Below, piece by piece: positions 46,401 to 48,729 of a DNA stretch of 64,000 bases; positions within the stretch are counted from its first letter, which is position 1; every line of letters starts with the position of its first letter. This stretch comes from Arthrobacter sp. S39 (lineage in GTDB: Bacteria; Actinomycetota; Actinomycetes; Actinomycetales; Micrococcaceae), in assembly GCF_004320525.1 (NCBI RefSeq), contig NZ_SIHX01000011.1, positions 62,001 through 126,000 on the forward strand, in the 5' to 3' direction. The translations under genes and the position numbers were made by a program. Below the pieces are notes generated by a model. That model saw only the letters and a program-made list of their open reading frames with translations. It did not search any database and was not told the origin of the DNA.

Positions 46401-48439
46401 TTGGCCGTCACCGTGAGGATGGCGACTGCGGCGTCGAAGCTGCTGTTCCCGGACGAGTCCGCCTCGCCCTCGTCTTTGCCGGCGGCACCGGGCGTCGCGC
46501 CGGCGTCGACCGTTGACGTGGAGGTCATGGTGACGTTGGAGCCTGCGGTGACCACGGCGCTGCCGCCCACCGTGACGGTTGCGTCGGAGGAGATGATCGC
46601 GAGGTCGCCGTAGTCCTTGTTGAGGGTCACCGGGCCCACTGTGGACGTGGCGCTCATGACCACGGCGCCGGCCGCTGCCAGCAGCGCATTGCCGGTGACC
46701 TCGACGGCGGCGCTGGAGTCGACGTTGACCGCGTAGGCCGAGAAGTGGCTGGCGTCCGGGACCACGGTGGAGGTGGCGGTGAGGTTGAGGTTGTTGGCGC
46801 TGATGTTGCCACCGTTGATGGTGACGGCGACGTCGGTGCAGTGCGTGGCGAGGGCCAGGAGGCAACCCAGCACGGGTCCCCCGGTCACCGAGTCCGCTGC
46901 TTCCAGGGTGACGTCGCCGGTGGTGGTGATGACGGCGTCGTCAGCCACCTCGATGAGTTCCATCTGGATCAGCAGCCACGCGGCCATCAGGGCGATGGTT
47001 CCGGAGAGGGTGATCTTGTCCTTGCCCGTGCCGCCCTTGATGGTCAGGGAAACTGTTGGAGCCGCGAAGGCGACCGTTTCGAAGGTGGCCCCGCTGAGTT
47101 CCAGGAGGCCGCCGCCGTTGAGGGTCAGCGTGGCTACGTCATCGCCGCTGGTCAGCTCGTAGACGGCGTTGGTGGCGTCGCCCGAGACGATCGGTTCGAT
47201 GTTCAGGTAGTGGATCACGGTGGCGTCGAGCCAGATGGTTCCCGAGTGCGGGTCCGTGGCCACGGAGGTGCTGCTGGCGGTGCTGCCCGCAGTGACGAGG
47301 GTGTCGAAGCCGGCGGCGCCGTCGAAGGTGACGGTGATGGCCGGATCCGAGATGCCGCGGTCAACGGTGAAGGTGTCGTCGCCGGCCGTGCCGGTGACGG
47401 TGATGGCGGTGACGGTGGCCAGGTCCCGGGTTTCGCCGGCGAAGGTCACGGTGCCGTCCGCCTTGAACGCGAGGGTTGCCGACGTTGCGGTCATGGAAAT
47501 ATTCCAGGGGGCCGGAACTGCGGCGGGAGCTGCCGTTGCCGGGACGTCCGCTGCGGGAAGGCTGACGGCGGCGGGAAGGCCGACGGCGGGAGCTTCCGTT
47601 GCCGGTGCGTCTTCCGTCGCGGGAACCCCGGCGGCGGGAACCTCGGCTGCCGGGACTTCAGCTGCAGGGGATTCAGCTGCAGGGGATTCAGATGCAGGGA
47701 CTTCCGTCGCGGGAACCGGATCCGTCGCCGGAGCGGGCTCTGCTGTGGAATCTTCCGGGTCCGTCAGCTCGGCGGCGGGTTCCCCGGCGGCCACTGCGTC
47801 GGGGGCGGGTGCGTCAGGAGCGGGAGCCTCCGTCACGGCAGGCTCAGCCACAACGGCTTCAGCCGCGGCCGCCGGGTACAGCCGGCCCTCGCTGTTGAAG
47901 CGCCGCTCCCCCGGGCTGAGTGTCCGGGTCATCAGGTCAGCGCCGCCCTCGATGTCCGCGTACCCGGCGATGTGGCCGTACTCGTGGGCCAGCACCGTGA
48001 ACAGATCCATGGTGCCGGGCGCCGGTGCACCCATCGTGGCGGACCAGCCCCAGCCGGCGGCCGTGGGGTCCACGGCGATGCTGTTGCCGGAGGTGATGGC
48101 CAGTGCGTCTCCCGGGAGGTCCTGCACAAAAACAGCGGCGCCGGCTACGGACCAGCCGGGCCACTGCGCTGCAGCAAAACCGGCCATCTGGGCCAGCTCC
48201 GCAGCGGTGATGGTGATCCCGGCCTGGGTACCGGCGGTGTAGGCGGCATCCTGGTGTTCGCCGGCGAACAGCACGGACCGGAGTCCCTGCGGCTGGGTGG
48301 AGGCGGCCGGAACCTGCCCGGAAAGAGTGAAGGCCACTGCCGGATTTGCGGTGGGGAGATTAAACGCGACCACCATGCACAGAGCCAGCGCAGCGGATAT
48401 CATCCGGTGCAGCACAAGCTGAAGCATGGTCAGTTGCAT
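19478..48439 (-). CDS. Giant secreted multidomain protein, 9,653 residues (RTX/Calx-beta adhesin-like)
   Basis: One uninterrupted frame of 28,962 bp, 45% of the window. In order: Sec signal peptide (1-36, hydrophobic MISAALALCMVVAF, likely cleavage after AVA); a segment with HEYGHIAGYAD (H152, E153, H156, D162), a metzincin-like zinc site, then LMTRTLSPGERR; an Ala/Pro/Glu linker (~190-320); a very long Gly/Ala/Val beta-repeat region with units of roughly 55-70 residues (GGTAGVGA ... AWIG ... VTVEA); an insert of W-containing repeats (~1680-1853); three CBM5/12-like modules (~3484-3675); IGGL-x-x-G-x-TYYV repeats (~4500-4930); Calx-beta-like stretches (~6820-7180); RTX-like GGxGxD repeats (~8050-9040); two LamG-like domains (~9137-9500); a C-terminal Calx-beta domain (~9512-9635). 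No LPXTG or membrane anchor is seen at the end. Probably a surface or matrix adhesin; function is inferred from domains only. Start choice among three nearby ATGs (48439, 48427, 48403) is open. Confidence 0.9.
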   Translation of the reverse strand: MQLTMLQLVLHRMISAALALCMVVAFNLPTANPAVAFTLSGQVPAASTQPQGLRSVLFAGEHQDAAYTAGTQAGITITAAELAQMAGFAAAQWPGWSVAGAAVFVQDLPGDALAITSGNSIAVDPTAAGWGWSATMGAPAPGTMDLFTVLAHEYGHIAGYADIEGGADLMTRTLSPGERRFNSEGRLYPAAAAEAVVAEPAVTEAPAPDAPAPDAVAAGEPAAELTDPEDSTAEPAPATDPVPATEVPASESPAAESPAAEVPAAEVPAAGVPATEDAPATEAPAVGLPAAVSLPAADVPATAAPAAVPAPWNISMTATSATLAFKADGTVTFAGETRDLATVTAITVTGTAGDDTFTVDRGISDPAITVTFDGAAGFDTLVTAGSTASSTSVATDPHSGTIWLDATVIHYLNIEPIVSGDATNAVYELTSGDDVATLTLNGGGLLELSGATFETVAFAAPTVSLTIKGGTGKDKITLSGTIALMAAWLLIQMELIEVADDAVITTTGDVTLEAADSVTGGPVLGCLLALATHCTDVAVTINGGNISANNLNLTATSTVVPDASHFSAYAVNVDSSAAVEVTGNALLAAAGAVVMSATSTVGPVTLNKDYGDLAIISSDATVTVGGSAVVTAGSNVTMTSTSTVDAGATPGAAGKDEGEADSSGNSSFDAAVAILTVTAKSITKVTGTAHLQVLGDLALAAVNHATLTATGDASDANSGAGVAIANLNQTTTAFIDSSSTAPTTAAKLNITADSEATNTSASKAGVEGSSQNDKDPNDAERGNGQANTADGNIGVAGALSVNVLDSTTGAYISGARVNTTGAQKIHAGSRNNATANADGSTTSGSGLGVGVAVGINVVTLLTEAYLAGGAILNAGGVVLEAFGPATGKNAFTTNAKSGAGGDASVGVAGSLALNLITATTLANVRGAGANLNGSDLTQTATVNHENKAKAEAKQAGGGSVGIGASVAISVINNIVEAGLAANGILTAAKKLAMNATTTDATTTEASGGAAGGSTAVLTGVVGITISNIKSSASVNRGAGLTTTGDITGKADQTATVETKALGSTTAGAGATLGAAISFALTSAEHLVDSSLYRNTTSGGFISMEADGTSTTATTATASAAGAKGGDSAGGKDSSNKDSKEKSDAQLGFADSKSTSTNSNGTSTPAAKNEDGTTVTVAAAIALNLVTSTTTALAAAVLGQPAIAVTAAGPVSFKTLNNTDAKAVADGSASNGSSVTIGAGLAINKVILRNEASIGVGTAVTAAGLNLTANMRPLGGGTDTVHAFEADAKAGASGSSGNLGIAGAFALNIVDQNTLATIHGDPTPAPQAPAAPGVAILGAGAVGMTANSNSTSNAKAKASQSGSGTVGIGAAFALNLVNDTVYSGIDQLGDPTRGPPLTGAGTVTIAATTAHTLATTAESGSAGGTVSITPAIAITIANILTSASLGASATALTAAGAVDGQATQTVKATTTAKGDTKVGSTAGIGVSLALAIIDNDVDSGSARSITAGGAIGFKATGTSDTSTTAEASAKGASPSEGSDGGGKDVNQKADANLGQAKGTQSAETGKTSSTSSTPKAASNEDSGSSVSIAGAIAINVVDTSSRAWFANGVVISSGGIVTLKSLANTDVLANAKGDSAADASVGIGAGVAVNKVDILNRAVTGTATITGTGLVLTAALTGGDSNDVVRRWTGTEWKTVESGAELPGPSKDDLAYVKTNDGSGGNDGIYKFGGSDWTMDQDVTIASGAALPGSPASGDYFLLTTANDGHPRNSVYKYNGTTWDFITADTYGQKSELPKNDIEENDWFQLTAQDGSNAPGFYKRNGSQQWILQSVTLTDGDHFPASPSVDQLFRLWEHEVSATARAGASEASSVGIAGALALNILSSTTEAVLQTGASATLSSAAVVISALGNEYDLATASGKAEVGSATGVGASVALQVIHNNVVRAEAANGAALTGGTSVTVDALGFREVVTKAEGGTTGGTAVTPVVALLVSVNDDVTARLGTSGTALTAAGAIKVTATHVNVIYTEGNAEAAGKSTAVGIDIAVNAVVDWDTLAEIARDATGTSVDVLAVSVISSESRSVASASGSEDSGASGDSKANGQANGDNPNTQGTKSSTAGMPSSSGGTNGSNGANGANGQQGSQSGSSGSSTGVAAAIAVNWVVATSTARITGNRTVTAASGAVTVRTTFLLRANAFGMGSAIDLDTDGTRVGATIGLNVQDVTNEASIGAGAHVTGQAGITVEATVPVPDADDDPFNAGTPSYNDFIVWSFAAAGGKSTSVAGSAAVQILLLTSKAWVGAGAELDAPAGGIIIGAYLPIRFQNLAIAGALSTSSGTAVGASFSVNWIELQSKAWIDSTAVTHTKVDAAGATSVTARSSLNPLIPDLPEPLKGKVDWLKLNSVAIAGGASSGGAAVTGGFVVEIISLDTQAWIADGARVNQEGSVGGAGQSITVRATDHIRIVDVGGALALSQDSAGVGLTVVVIIANSNVRAWIGDSAEVRAGGSVTVEAKSSEDWFVLPVAGAVSANSAGVSGSVLVFVFNQGGSSPMVQASVGNSDVHALGAVQVKASRSVSGAFSSGNLSIGGGSAGVGASAVVIVRGSNVEARVLAGADVQSGGTGLLVSAVQDGDVTLIAVAGAGGNSAGVAGAVVVNVLSNTTKAHLDGATSAPTTHIAVLAQDTTAILSLAGQLTIGGTAGIGAGVDVEVITKDTQAWLAKTANVAGTGNLTVDAVSSEDITSISLGGGFAGTAAVNINAAVAAVNVTTKAFIADGTSAVDAAGVAVDGSVRIAATETLDLNVIGGNISGGGTAAVGASVAVPVTTKETHAWIGNWSSVAAKGGTPLAASSGTYTVTTKDMRFTPTDINTGTDTITLAGHGFQNGDVVYYDAGCATLPACGAAGLTHREQAYFIVGATANTFQVSLTKGGAAVNITGQGSSGNQRFYKADEANVTADSTPRFNPVTAVDSGTDQITFDLGGAANDDAVVYSSGGGAAIGGLVDGGTYFISDVAGNTFKLRNKKSTEAGSAVIDLDITGMTALQLGRAHSLAKSGTAPSGDPSSYGPRAITAGTDAGFRGVAVTANNSDNIGAFGIGFAIGGTAGVAVTGSVTVNTVHTSAHIGANARINCGVTCATTVSGANGGQSVRVAAANQYYSLGIAAALAIGGTAGVAVPVAVRVANIDTYAYIGTGATVRALNNIEVTAQGKGTVVSVAAGAGGGTVGVAGTVGVTVLNVNTFACTGTPGGTDAFDCTGNGATLRAGNNVVVSAQDDTKAVLLTIAMAGGLVGVGAAVGVAVMNKDVQAYLGGNGAVTALATGAAIGGVSDGTVSGSGFGRQGFSGVIVRADSSEDIFGLAPAIGGGFVGVAGGVQVTLLTVLVKAFIKDGGTVDSSAGVNVSATDRFKSLTIAGGIAGGFVGVAGGVDIGVANNSVVAELGASLTVTAGGNVEVYAVTKKDVSTFAVSAAGGFVGVAAAVSVWTIGTTATGGYHAADGGDDRGAWDSGTSYRKGDVVSYNGKRYSAKVDNTLTGAGNNPEANPAQWLGAQSALGRGDYSAAQVYNKGDEVHLAGRYYTATEDGVQGIDPFADTSSYTADGSYWNRGGSLGSATQGGEAAQGGSGGYKDNTLSGSTASAAAPDPWNNATSYDEGERASFGGRTFAARHNVASGGSDPTVASTDWREISGAETKTNDRLAGHLGGVSGTISGAAPAQNPTTQALASPATGGTTARVGATITAGGHIHVKANDRLLVLGVAGAAAVGAVGIGISVLVLNIKSKTEAAVLSTASLSAGNEIVVSASMDEDSVAIGFAGGGGLVGISGQVVVVNDSGVQNAHIDGGAQVRKAGSGVTLASTADRNLETYTIAAAIGAIGAGISVSVINISGDNTATTGSVAVAADGPVAGFNSTVTDNITANALAVSVAGGIGAIGGVVAFVSLAGTATASASPVGTIGAGGVHVTAAGTRTVTSRVLNVTFGAVAIGLTVARVNSGRHLEALVGGNITTAGAVESRATANNSAVLRAPGVAVGLATIGITVVFAELSGHTFAKATGTVGGASAIDVIATAANTSDARVELYSGSLLGLSGAWASSRITSGAYILAIAEAGSSLGSLGAITIKAGTHGQGNLATSTIDSASVAGLADLKAFVAIGTVRNETRATLDGAVTGAGSVTVLADSHNTAFADILTGSVALASLAIGLSDASVSGGAVASGAGSIAAAGADISFTAISVNQSTAKSNVMTGGILLGVAVGAPNADISAPTRAQWDGTVTAGANMTVEADATNTAKSTLKVLSTGLGSVTGGAANATIAAATVTSATVGGTAKISGLTAKLLVYAHAVNRAIAVAGGKGFGGISIGVIYPAAVDRAVTKAELNGDVGSTHVDPAVGTVGDAGAAEVEVKAVADDATKSSVDSLAVGLVAVSASTAEARTETVVAATFGGGKVTAAGNVTLFAQSKTDADSFASAVSGGLIDIQAGFTAESHDNPDILATVTGGFVQAGGVLSITALHGIIPGSVSDGTITGINCNGADTICFSAAHGIDTGSIVTYSAPATGNPLVDNGTIPNPHAIGGLGDGRTYGVISVDGTTLRLGEQFDAANPNDPDIPYDGQLIQLDTGSLYFANGHNFLTGDHVVYNCGAGGTALGTTPVGGLVCGASYYIFVVDSYRIRLSTSLLDADGFIVRSFTPNGSTLTGGNTINVGSHSGLVEGQGVVYYAPAVVDFKSTLIDINTDGSGQLEVDGDGKIVRNGGWNTIYAPSHGWSNGNAVVYTVTDPSLAIGGLVNGATYYVLTADPDGSCLFFCPLGASGPHMIRLATSLCHTGLGTKDVDPGPGVDLQPCGAGDIQAIPISTITNPLDANFFKAIIANHTLRRVGYETIGLVEGNMYYVHLIDDADDDKIQLRDAAGNTVGGLSTKLGSHVLRNQGIAVTGPGTGIQQLYIDLAPGTTLSGSPHQMMGVGGPGSPSATGVNGVVEATSTGIGGGLFRFSDVFSETDVRIDLTVDVQGGTLRGGAVVIDGRSYLRTATSSVGKGGGFLGFGASNAFMDAVNNVTTKVSDGATVFSSTDVQVTSFAMTSVNGQAVNRTGGLIAGADTDVDAEIGYAVRTEIGGDIVANRSVLIGASAGYNGVAIASSGSGGLGTNSDANDDSSQGVGIGREHAATVDTVLLGTASLRGAAVQVAAGSGVRWNIDLSDGSIDAINETVRALATSTADAYALGADSDASAYVSVNDNVTVTLSNGSYVEGDAVTIRAQHANLNLTADASANCGCGGGDTDAYAEVRFTGDSQVNGVDESVIRTAELVVSALTSFDRLYVRAHRSGGFFDVGSSDSDIQYKPKRDILWESTVYLLGEPNPVLIIDASGKIIAKTYNVTVRASEFGPALNIGDTIAGGTIWIDPIIYDELPAALFEANAAGSGCDDDCNGLVHGSLGIFYMQQTWNSVLIRNSSEKAIVLKGTTDPQSVSINTLNSHLTTTPQAAISVSVDNGPHAPPATQWFWHVHHIFPATDVVIESLRATAATGFNLTIDGDIRNTIGNTHLTNQRGSILRGTDGGTETFYSNTITLDSELGSLGTVPNPLTLVLFQIFHTGEVGVPAVLKPVALDAEAGQDLYLDLTVLRRDSLTANTGAINPVIGPIKAGNNAVVILRDSAEGINGPAIGDVNVDIYAPNNKPAPYGSGSPIESVPTTCYFRPDGPACTGGADAPVIVGGAVVAVAFGSDLTAINANYTFTDIRAGHNIAIFHPSPATAMTIKAFTDVDGQWTDDETGAQHGVIDGSGKIDVLNNGNIWVIEQSGKGDLRVGHIHSTGLCTGAVALCATPIAADVRLDSARRILDAELDNGVLDTDDDGVLVDAYDLDISGNQNGADVTGRNITLTAGDNGLGEAGSVSGTGGIGLPDNFLEIQVDAVGGFPAVAKGLLNAHDLAADDDKTLGIHLDQVAGDLRIGVVETAGDNSLSTGNVSLRSRAGSIIDGGANGAGDAAADVLGQTIDIDAHGGSIGTAAKDLDIDSLRGSPLACTNVNCANNTGLLNNGTSDAGLAATADDVALEAGTGIYLTETDAYLRLLLAHAVTGNIRITVRESAELDEDLFLIRNGTANFAEDNTTVPGNDADHLRSVPVGTVFAETGSVELRVGDDLTFHQNTQVLANLSIDIRGDFGNADTGGTLAVPDPEYGSSMILRGRIIADCNVTAGASTGDPMGSCAPSAANPVADRQTHLRGGSDVDLIQLGDPSGLDLAQTSNPALNKEQLGDAGYIFLGSKTTVHGNAAAASNTADGEDRITVWYLQSMDVVTSPTGLQAGTGAGHTLTLDGQGESDHYFVYTNGSHGNIRNYVINVLDTGAPDAGVDELAVFGYNNTAAAYNGYLPGTTTNAATDDIFLLRALKCIDNESPFTLSAGVPSGCLSPTETADHPAFVALLAGSLAADGGIGSYRDRTAGNEPSALVQRINYDTALNGRITVFGEGGNDAFYVDDTSATITLDGGAGNDVFQIGQIFGTQRDGQNAPDGGALLPADTFPALVPTTRGWLSPGAHAPLLATGGTGNDQFTVYSNQAEIQLNGDDNNDIFIVRAFAIAAVCDTDADSIAGCGLSDVTFVPAGGTFPTTVAFGTCVISGSYTRYDRNGDGVCNNADAHTTFNHLPGSNIDLDNTIWEDDIIPLDANGVAVPVIGLGFSTSRPLDIRAGGGEDEVQYNVNAPVNVDGGTGFDKLVILGTEFADDFAITDKGIFGAGLNVKYATIEVVEVDGLEGDDQFFVQSTAYGVAYRIIGGLGSDMISVTGDVTADIVTRELEGLSGAVDHIVTSPTDPGYDGLTADGVPYNLATQDRGIVVIREGTGGTRVREGAAGTDVIRSYAYYTVELAVAPTSNVYVTVSAAFPPSQEADGSLINPVPLPNGLGDTVWLCVGTADTQCDEFAEFQRHYVVNGTVVDENGRAVTLTFTNGTWNVPQRVYLWAVDDPRAEGDRTVVLQHSVISQDARFHRAAVRQVNALVYDNDTPGVYVTEVEPGGTALDGRTLVIEGSTLTQRTDDLLLTLAKAPAAGHTIWVKIRMDADSQRLIQLDFSLVPAGRWLAFSDGNGGTYYSVSFNAGNWNTPLRIVVNARPNSDPGDPLTAVINYELDTVLTAPAAAAAYPFPNLRSGLQRTDVLVYDDETPNVVSIPTGTDTVVIQCGNTACTIPGGTDGYTIRLTKAPNGDVRIALIPDGLVDVVSVGGVAVTPADYQVIGGDIPARAFLGALAIAGSTISRANGSDLGSFSDEGFAAGQRITISGCGATIFTILSVALDGKSMVLSSVPACPGGAGISINRLTRSGVWDGTASTEFVDGAWRLVRPIAGPTGGSWLADGFSEGQWVEICQAGTCIRAKIAVIRGDNAGHDEKLELRGFLLSGDSLAGFGAGAFTVVRIAAVVNFNAANWYQEQFIELEADVAYEQPLQRQGVKIFPAGQHLVSRLRGPLAVEGGVTGADRTLQLGLKLPGEQDGPLFAIATQAPESKQIDILNIYNDSSQANGRGVMNSTSLKGFNMAKDLDFGAAYGGADGQTFGEPQVFPGGISYGTVQFVDGEFVTNGAKSTIEIINLMLGYGNDRLDIQGTLQPDDAVKLTGTVALAASGGQFGSTHRLSRPAPFDWKAQGFLVGQPVTISGLTGTWKAVGFGDDDPTDTTDNTVMYLLQLSGPAAGASTAPRTVIAADVPVAFTGAVTTVPNAQNDGGTVIRAGGSWVADGFVAGQLVMIQGVTGAWRLTEVSALTLTLARGDALPALNGNYNVFVPGPHGGLTTVHGGGNSLMQNVFDMERSAPGVGNGVGAPAGTGLVLTRLDGLPWGLTAYLPGSGYFALDPYGHGPQHIQLAGESFTRMILGFGNAACPFDDPFPHCGEGSVMYLSGPLYGGPATVLPTDVHVAKPVALTASGTMQLHTDYLLRTDGGSFLADGFKVGMQVRISGLAGPFTIKALTASTMTFWNAALQPTVHLNAAGVAIWDAPVFTVTAFDAARDGGLLIGGDVITVCNIVAPVDGVPCDLNATAGPGSPLVVYGDTSQDGVWYSGRPYDVLGMEFGPKPFDPFLHIPDAENEDDEWMLGLANPYDYAGNDIIDASGLFAHLAAAQLPTVGFTAFGGLGDDLIIGSQAGDHLAGGSGDDEIRGLRGVDHIYGDSGVNVNVFTRALDIAVVDQSPRPSVTGAGFLNNGTTIQPYSSPVRDDLLVAGRDLIFGEGAGTVAAGPESAYDDIIFGDHGAILQNVADPNEPDARLQKIQTTALATVLAVESRNLQRGADDIIFGNLGRDLVIGGAGHDMADGDEADDLVLGDNAYLLRTIGDWTSPHFQTLCGTLLYSRTDQANACGGTVNQDNSGLLLVDGTPRAYRDPDGAPWWAEYDVTNLFHDFASDAGSKWAGSFGNDYLAGSQGHDVILGQLGNDVIQGDGGIEQAFARMVDDTTPSYHVGASRTPLGCTGTPGNVVCDFTGVLTVIASFEAATDGEDYLEGNAGNDVVFGGLGQDDIVGGSSDFFSLTTPELRPDGLPFPALAYLPGDDRGADLLFGGAGTQIAINNQVSGIAGTPGLAGGILADNTLPANMHARDADTIVADNGRIIRIVGVNHTDINPAGTAGAANYVTFNYDTYGTQTIVVRGVHLLDYTPGGPDFVPANFGQGAGSDCNGSPTQPTCSLILDTATGTWKYLQIGGRDEVHGESGDDTVYTGADHDAIYGDAQDDDLIGGWGNDWISGGTGTDGILGDDGRIFTSRNTGCSTASSAVCTQLSEPLYGVYRFRTVDPDTRTSEGDVLNEFIYTPGQVQTATINVAGQLAKAVDLTPYNLGDNVNASQHHVADQPLFDANNSDDIIFGGWGGDFIHGGAGDDAISGSEALGTSYAQHFDANGNPVGLELIDFLHPYNPGDVLHFGADTNAWHSNNHNELRLGEFLLYDEYDPRRVILFNADGSVWKGVTPPWARQFFLNNDAASGNWVTACIAVDNQGNCTGTISNQPSDGDDAIFGDLGNDWSVGGTGKDTIWAGWGNDLSNADDLLTSNNGLNDVPDGVNSSYQDRVYGGAGLDILIGNTGGDRLIDWVGEFNSYLVPFAPFGIATVSRQVEPQLPMFLYALSRSQGADPTRAADTGNDAVRNGEPDGELGLITQHDHGQWQTQTGGPTDPQAGNIPGGRRDTLRGADFNDGTLQGFATDSGAFTVQNGLLKVTATGWGQDAVAVWYSDAYKSVYYELAAKISMDKAVGGWKANAFIIFDYFAPDDFKFAGVDDSINKMVIGQRNASGWWYDAQASVPGSVSAGKFYNLNVVVNGLVVTVTIDGKNAFSHQFPARYVDGDAVALNKGLVGFGSQQARGWFDNIALTVISPEISLDRTEYFDDGAAEAFTPVAGSWTTDAGRYVGTATAGTPALSAAQFGSVGIDSLSYVEVEATFRALGVTGIIFDYYAANDYKFVVLDVPGQRILIGHATLRSGWVVDQAIARIIAAGSEQTLNLVLKATVVTLTLNGQVVTSRVFNSSVADGRTGVLGKSVSGTDAAASFDRFRFRTDDRQFTPPAVIPREVRIGDATVAEGNRGSRTVTITLTLNQPQGTPLTVNWRTVDGSASAGSDFAAASGTVTFAANTTTATITLTVYGDMLYESNEQFMVQLLAGPDFNLADGYGLVTITNDEAGPSVVAAPGAATTESPQEISRARRQAGA
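19540..19910 (-). other. C-terminal Calx-beta domain of the giant protein
   Basis: VRIGDATVAEGNRGSRTVTITLTLNQPQ, then VNWRTVDGSASAGSDFAAASGTVTFA and YESNEQFMVQL ... VTITNDE, is a textbook Calx-beta pattern: DxxVxEG, YxTxDGxAxxGxDY-like and a final NDE. These domains bind calcium. The ~18 residues after it (about 9636-9653) are Arg/Ala-rich without an anchor. Confidence 0.85.
19930..21040 (-). other. Two tandem LamG/concanavalin-like domains in the giant protein
   Basis: Two related ~170-residue units share FDYFAPDDFKFAGVD / FDYYAANDYKFVVLD, then IGQRNASGWWYD / IGHATLRSGWVVD and a late KGLVGFGSQQARGWFDN / TGVLGKSVSGTDAAASFD. The beta-sandwich fold of sugar-binding LamG-like proteins is inferred from this pattern. 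Confidence 0.6.
21330..24300 (-). repeat. RTX-like Gly/Asp repeat region of the giant protein
   Basis: Many GGxGxDxh-type nonapeptides are visible, for example DHLAGGSGDDEIRG, DLVIGGAGHDMADGD, GNDVIQGDGG, GDDTVYTGADHDAIYGD and GNDWISGGTGTDGILGD, in at least ten clusters separated by spacers of ~40-100 residues. Such repeats fold into calcium-binding beta-rolls outside the cell. The interspersed non-repeat stretches are unusual in length. Confidence 0.85.
33650..34930 (-). repeat. IGGLxxGxTYYV repeats in the giant protein
   Basis: Several divergent units contain an HG...GD/VVY motif, then IGGL-x-x-G-x-x-YYV and a D-x-x-x-I/L-RL strand, for example around GLVNGATYYVLTAD and GLVCGASYYIFVVD. Two more units lie near 39340-39880. 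I do not know a named domain for them. Confidence 0.6.
37415..37990 (-). other. Three CBM5/12-like modules inside the giant protein
   Basis: Three units show the chitin-binding type 3 pattern: AWDSGTSYRKGDVVSYNGKRYSAK ending PAQW; YSAAQVYNKGDEVHLAGRYYTA ending YW; PWNNATSYDEGERASFGGRTFAA ending DW. The A-x-x-Y-x-x-G-D-x-V-x-x-x-G-x-x-Y core and closing Trp are kept in the first two and mostly in the third. They interrupt the beta-repeat region. Confidence 0.7.
42880..43400 (-). other. Insert of three W-containing repeats in the giant protein
   Basis: Units of ~45-50 residues have the pattern GIYKFGGSDWTM, SVYKYNGTTWDF and GFYKRNGSQQWIL, each followed by an ExLPGSPxxxDxF-like turn. They break the Gly/Ala/Val beta repeats. 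They look like tail-fibre or carbohydrate-binding beta-hairpin repeats, but I cannot name the family. Confidence 0.55.
47510..47870 (-). repeat. Ala/Pro/Glu-rich linker with pentapeptide repeats
   Basis: About 120 residues are built from units like EVPAA and ESPAA. At the DNA level three 15-bp units (47656-47700) are nearly identical, a site prone to length change by slippage. It separates the metzincin-like segment from the beta-repeat body and resembles a cell-wall-spanning linker. Confidence 0.75.
47900..48331 (-). other. Metzincin-like segment of the giant protein
   Basis: Residues 37-180. HEYGHIAGYAD at 47954-47986 gives H152, E153, H156, G159 and D162, followed 11 residues on by LMT, a possible Met-turn. 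All residues needed for a zinc site and the general base are present. Proteolytic activity is not proven; similar segments occur at the N-terminus of other giant bacterial surface proteins. Confidence 0.6.
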
Positions 48440-48616
48440 GGCGCTGAGACCCCATGGACTCGTAAATCCCCAGATGCGTCACGAACGCGCGCCCCCGTGC
48501 GTTGAGTGGTGACGCTAGCCGCCGCATTGAAACGGCAACTACGCGAAATCCGCTTGCCGGCTTCCTTTCGCAGGGAGCCTGGCCAAAGTTTTGGTGGGAC
48601 CAGCTTTGGGTCCCAA
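48440..48616 (-). ncRNA. Structured 5' leader of the giant gene (candidate cis-regulatory RNA)
   Basis: The ~180-nt leader can form four hairpins: GGGACC/GGTCCC (48596-48614), a bulged GGCT.../AGCC hairpin (48559-48579), CGGCAA/TTGCCG (48533-48559) and GCGTCAC/GTGACGC (48476-48515). The loop of the first (plus-strand CTTTG, 48604-48608) can pair with CAAAG at 48584-48588, giving a pseudoknot. No known riboswitch class was recognised. Confidence 0.5.
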
Positions 48617-48621
48617 GCGGC

Positions 48622-48651
48622 ACATTACGCCCGCCGGATTTTTTAAGTCAA
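48622..48651 (-). promoter_or_regulatory. Promoter of the giant gene
   Basis: On the minus strand TTGACT (48646-48651) and TAATGT (48622-48627) are separated by 18 bases. Transcription would begin near 48615, producing a ~180-nt structured leader. Confidence 0.6.
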
Positions 48652-48729
48652 GACCTTCGACTAACTCATAGGTGACACTCCCTTGCGACACGCCGTATTG
48701 AGTCGTTTCACCCTGGGAGGAAAACAAAA

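Noticed and set aside
48380..48439. LPXTG sorting or S-layer anchoring of the giant protein
   Set aside because: The C-terminus (QEISRARRQAGA) has no LPXTG, no hydrophobic tail and no SLH repeats; no sortase gene lies nearby.
48440..48616. A c-di-GMP or c-di-AMP riboswitch before the giant gene
   Set aside because: I looked for the conserved GEMM (GGNAAACC, GACGCAAAGCC) and ydaO blocks and did not find them; only general structure remains.
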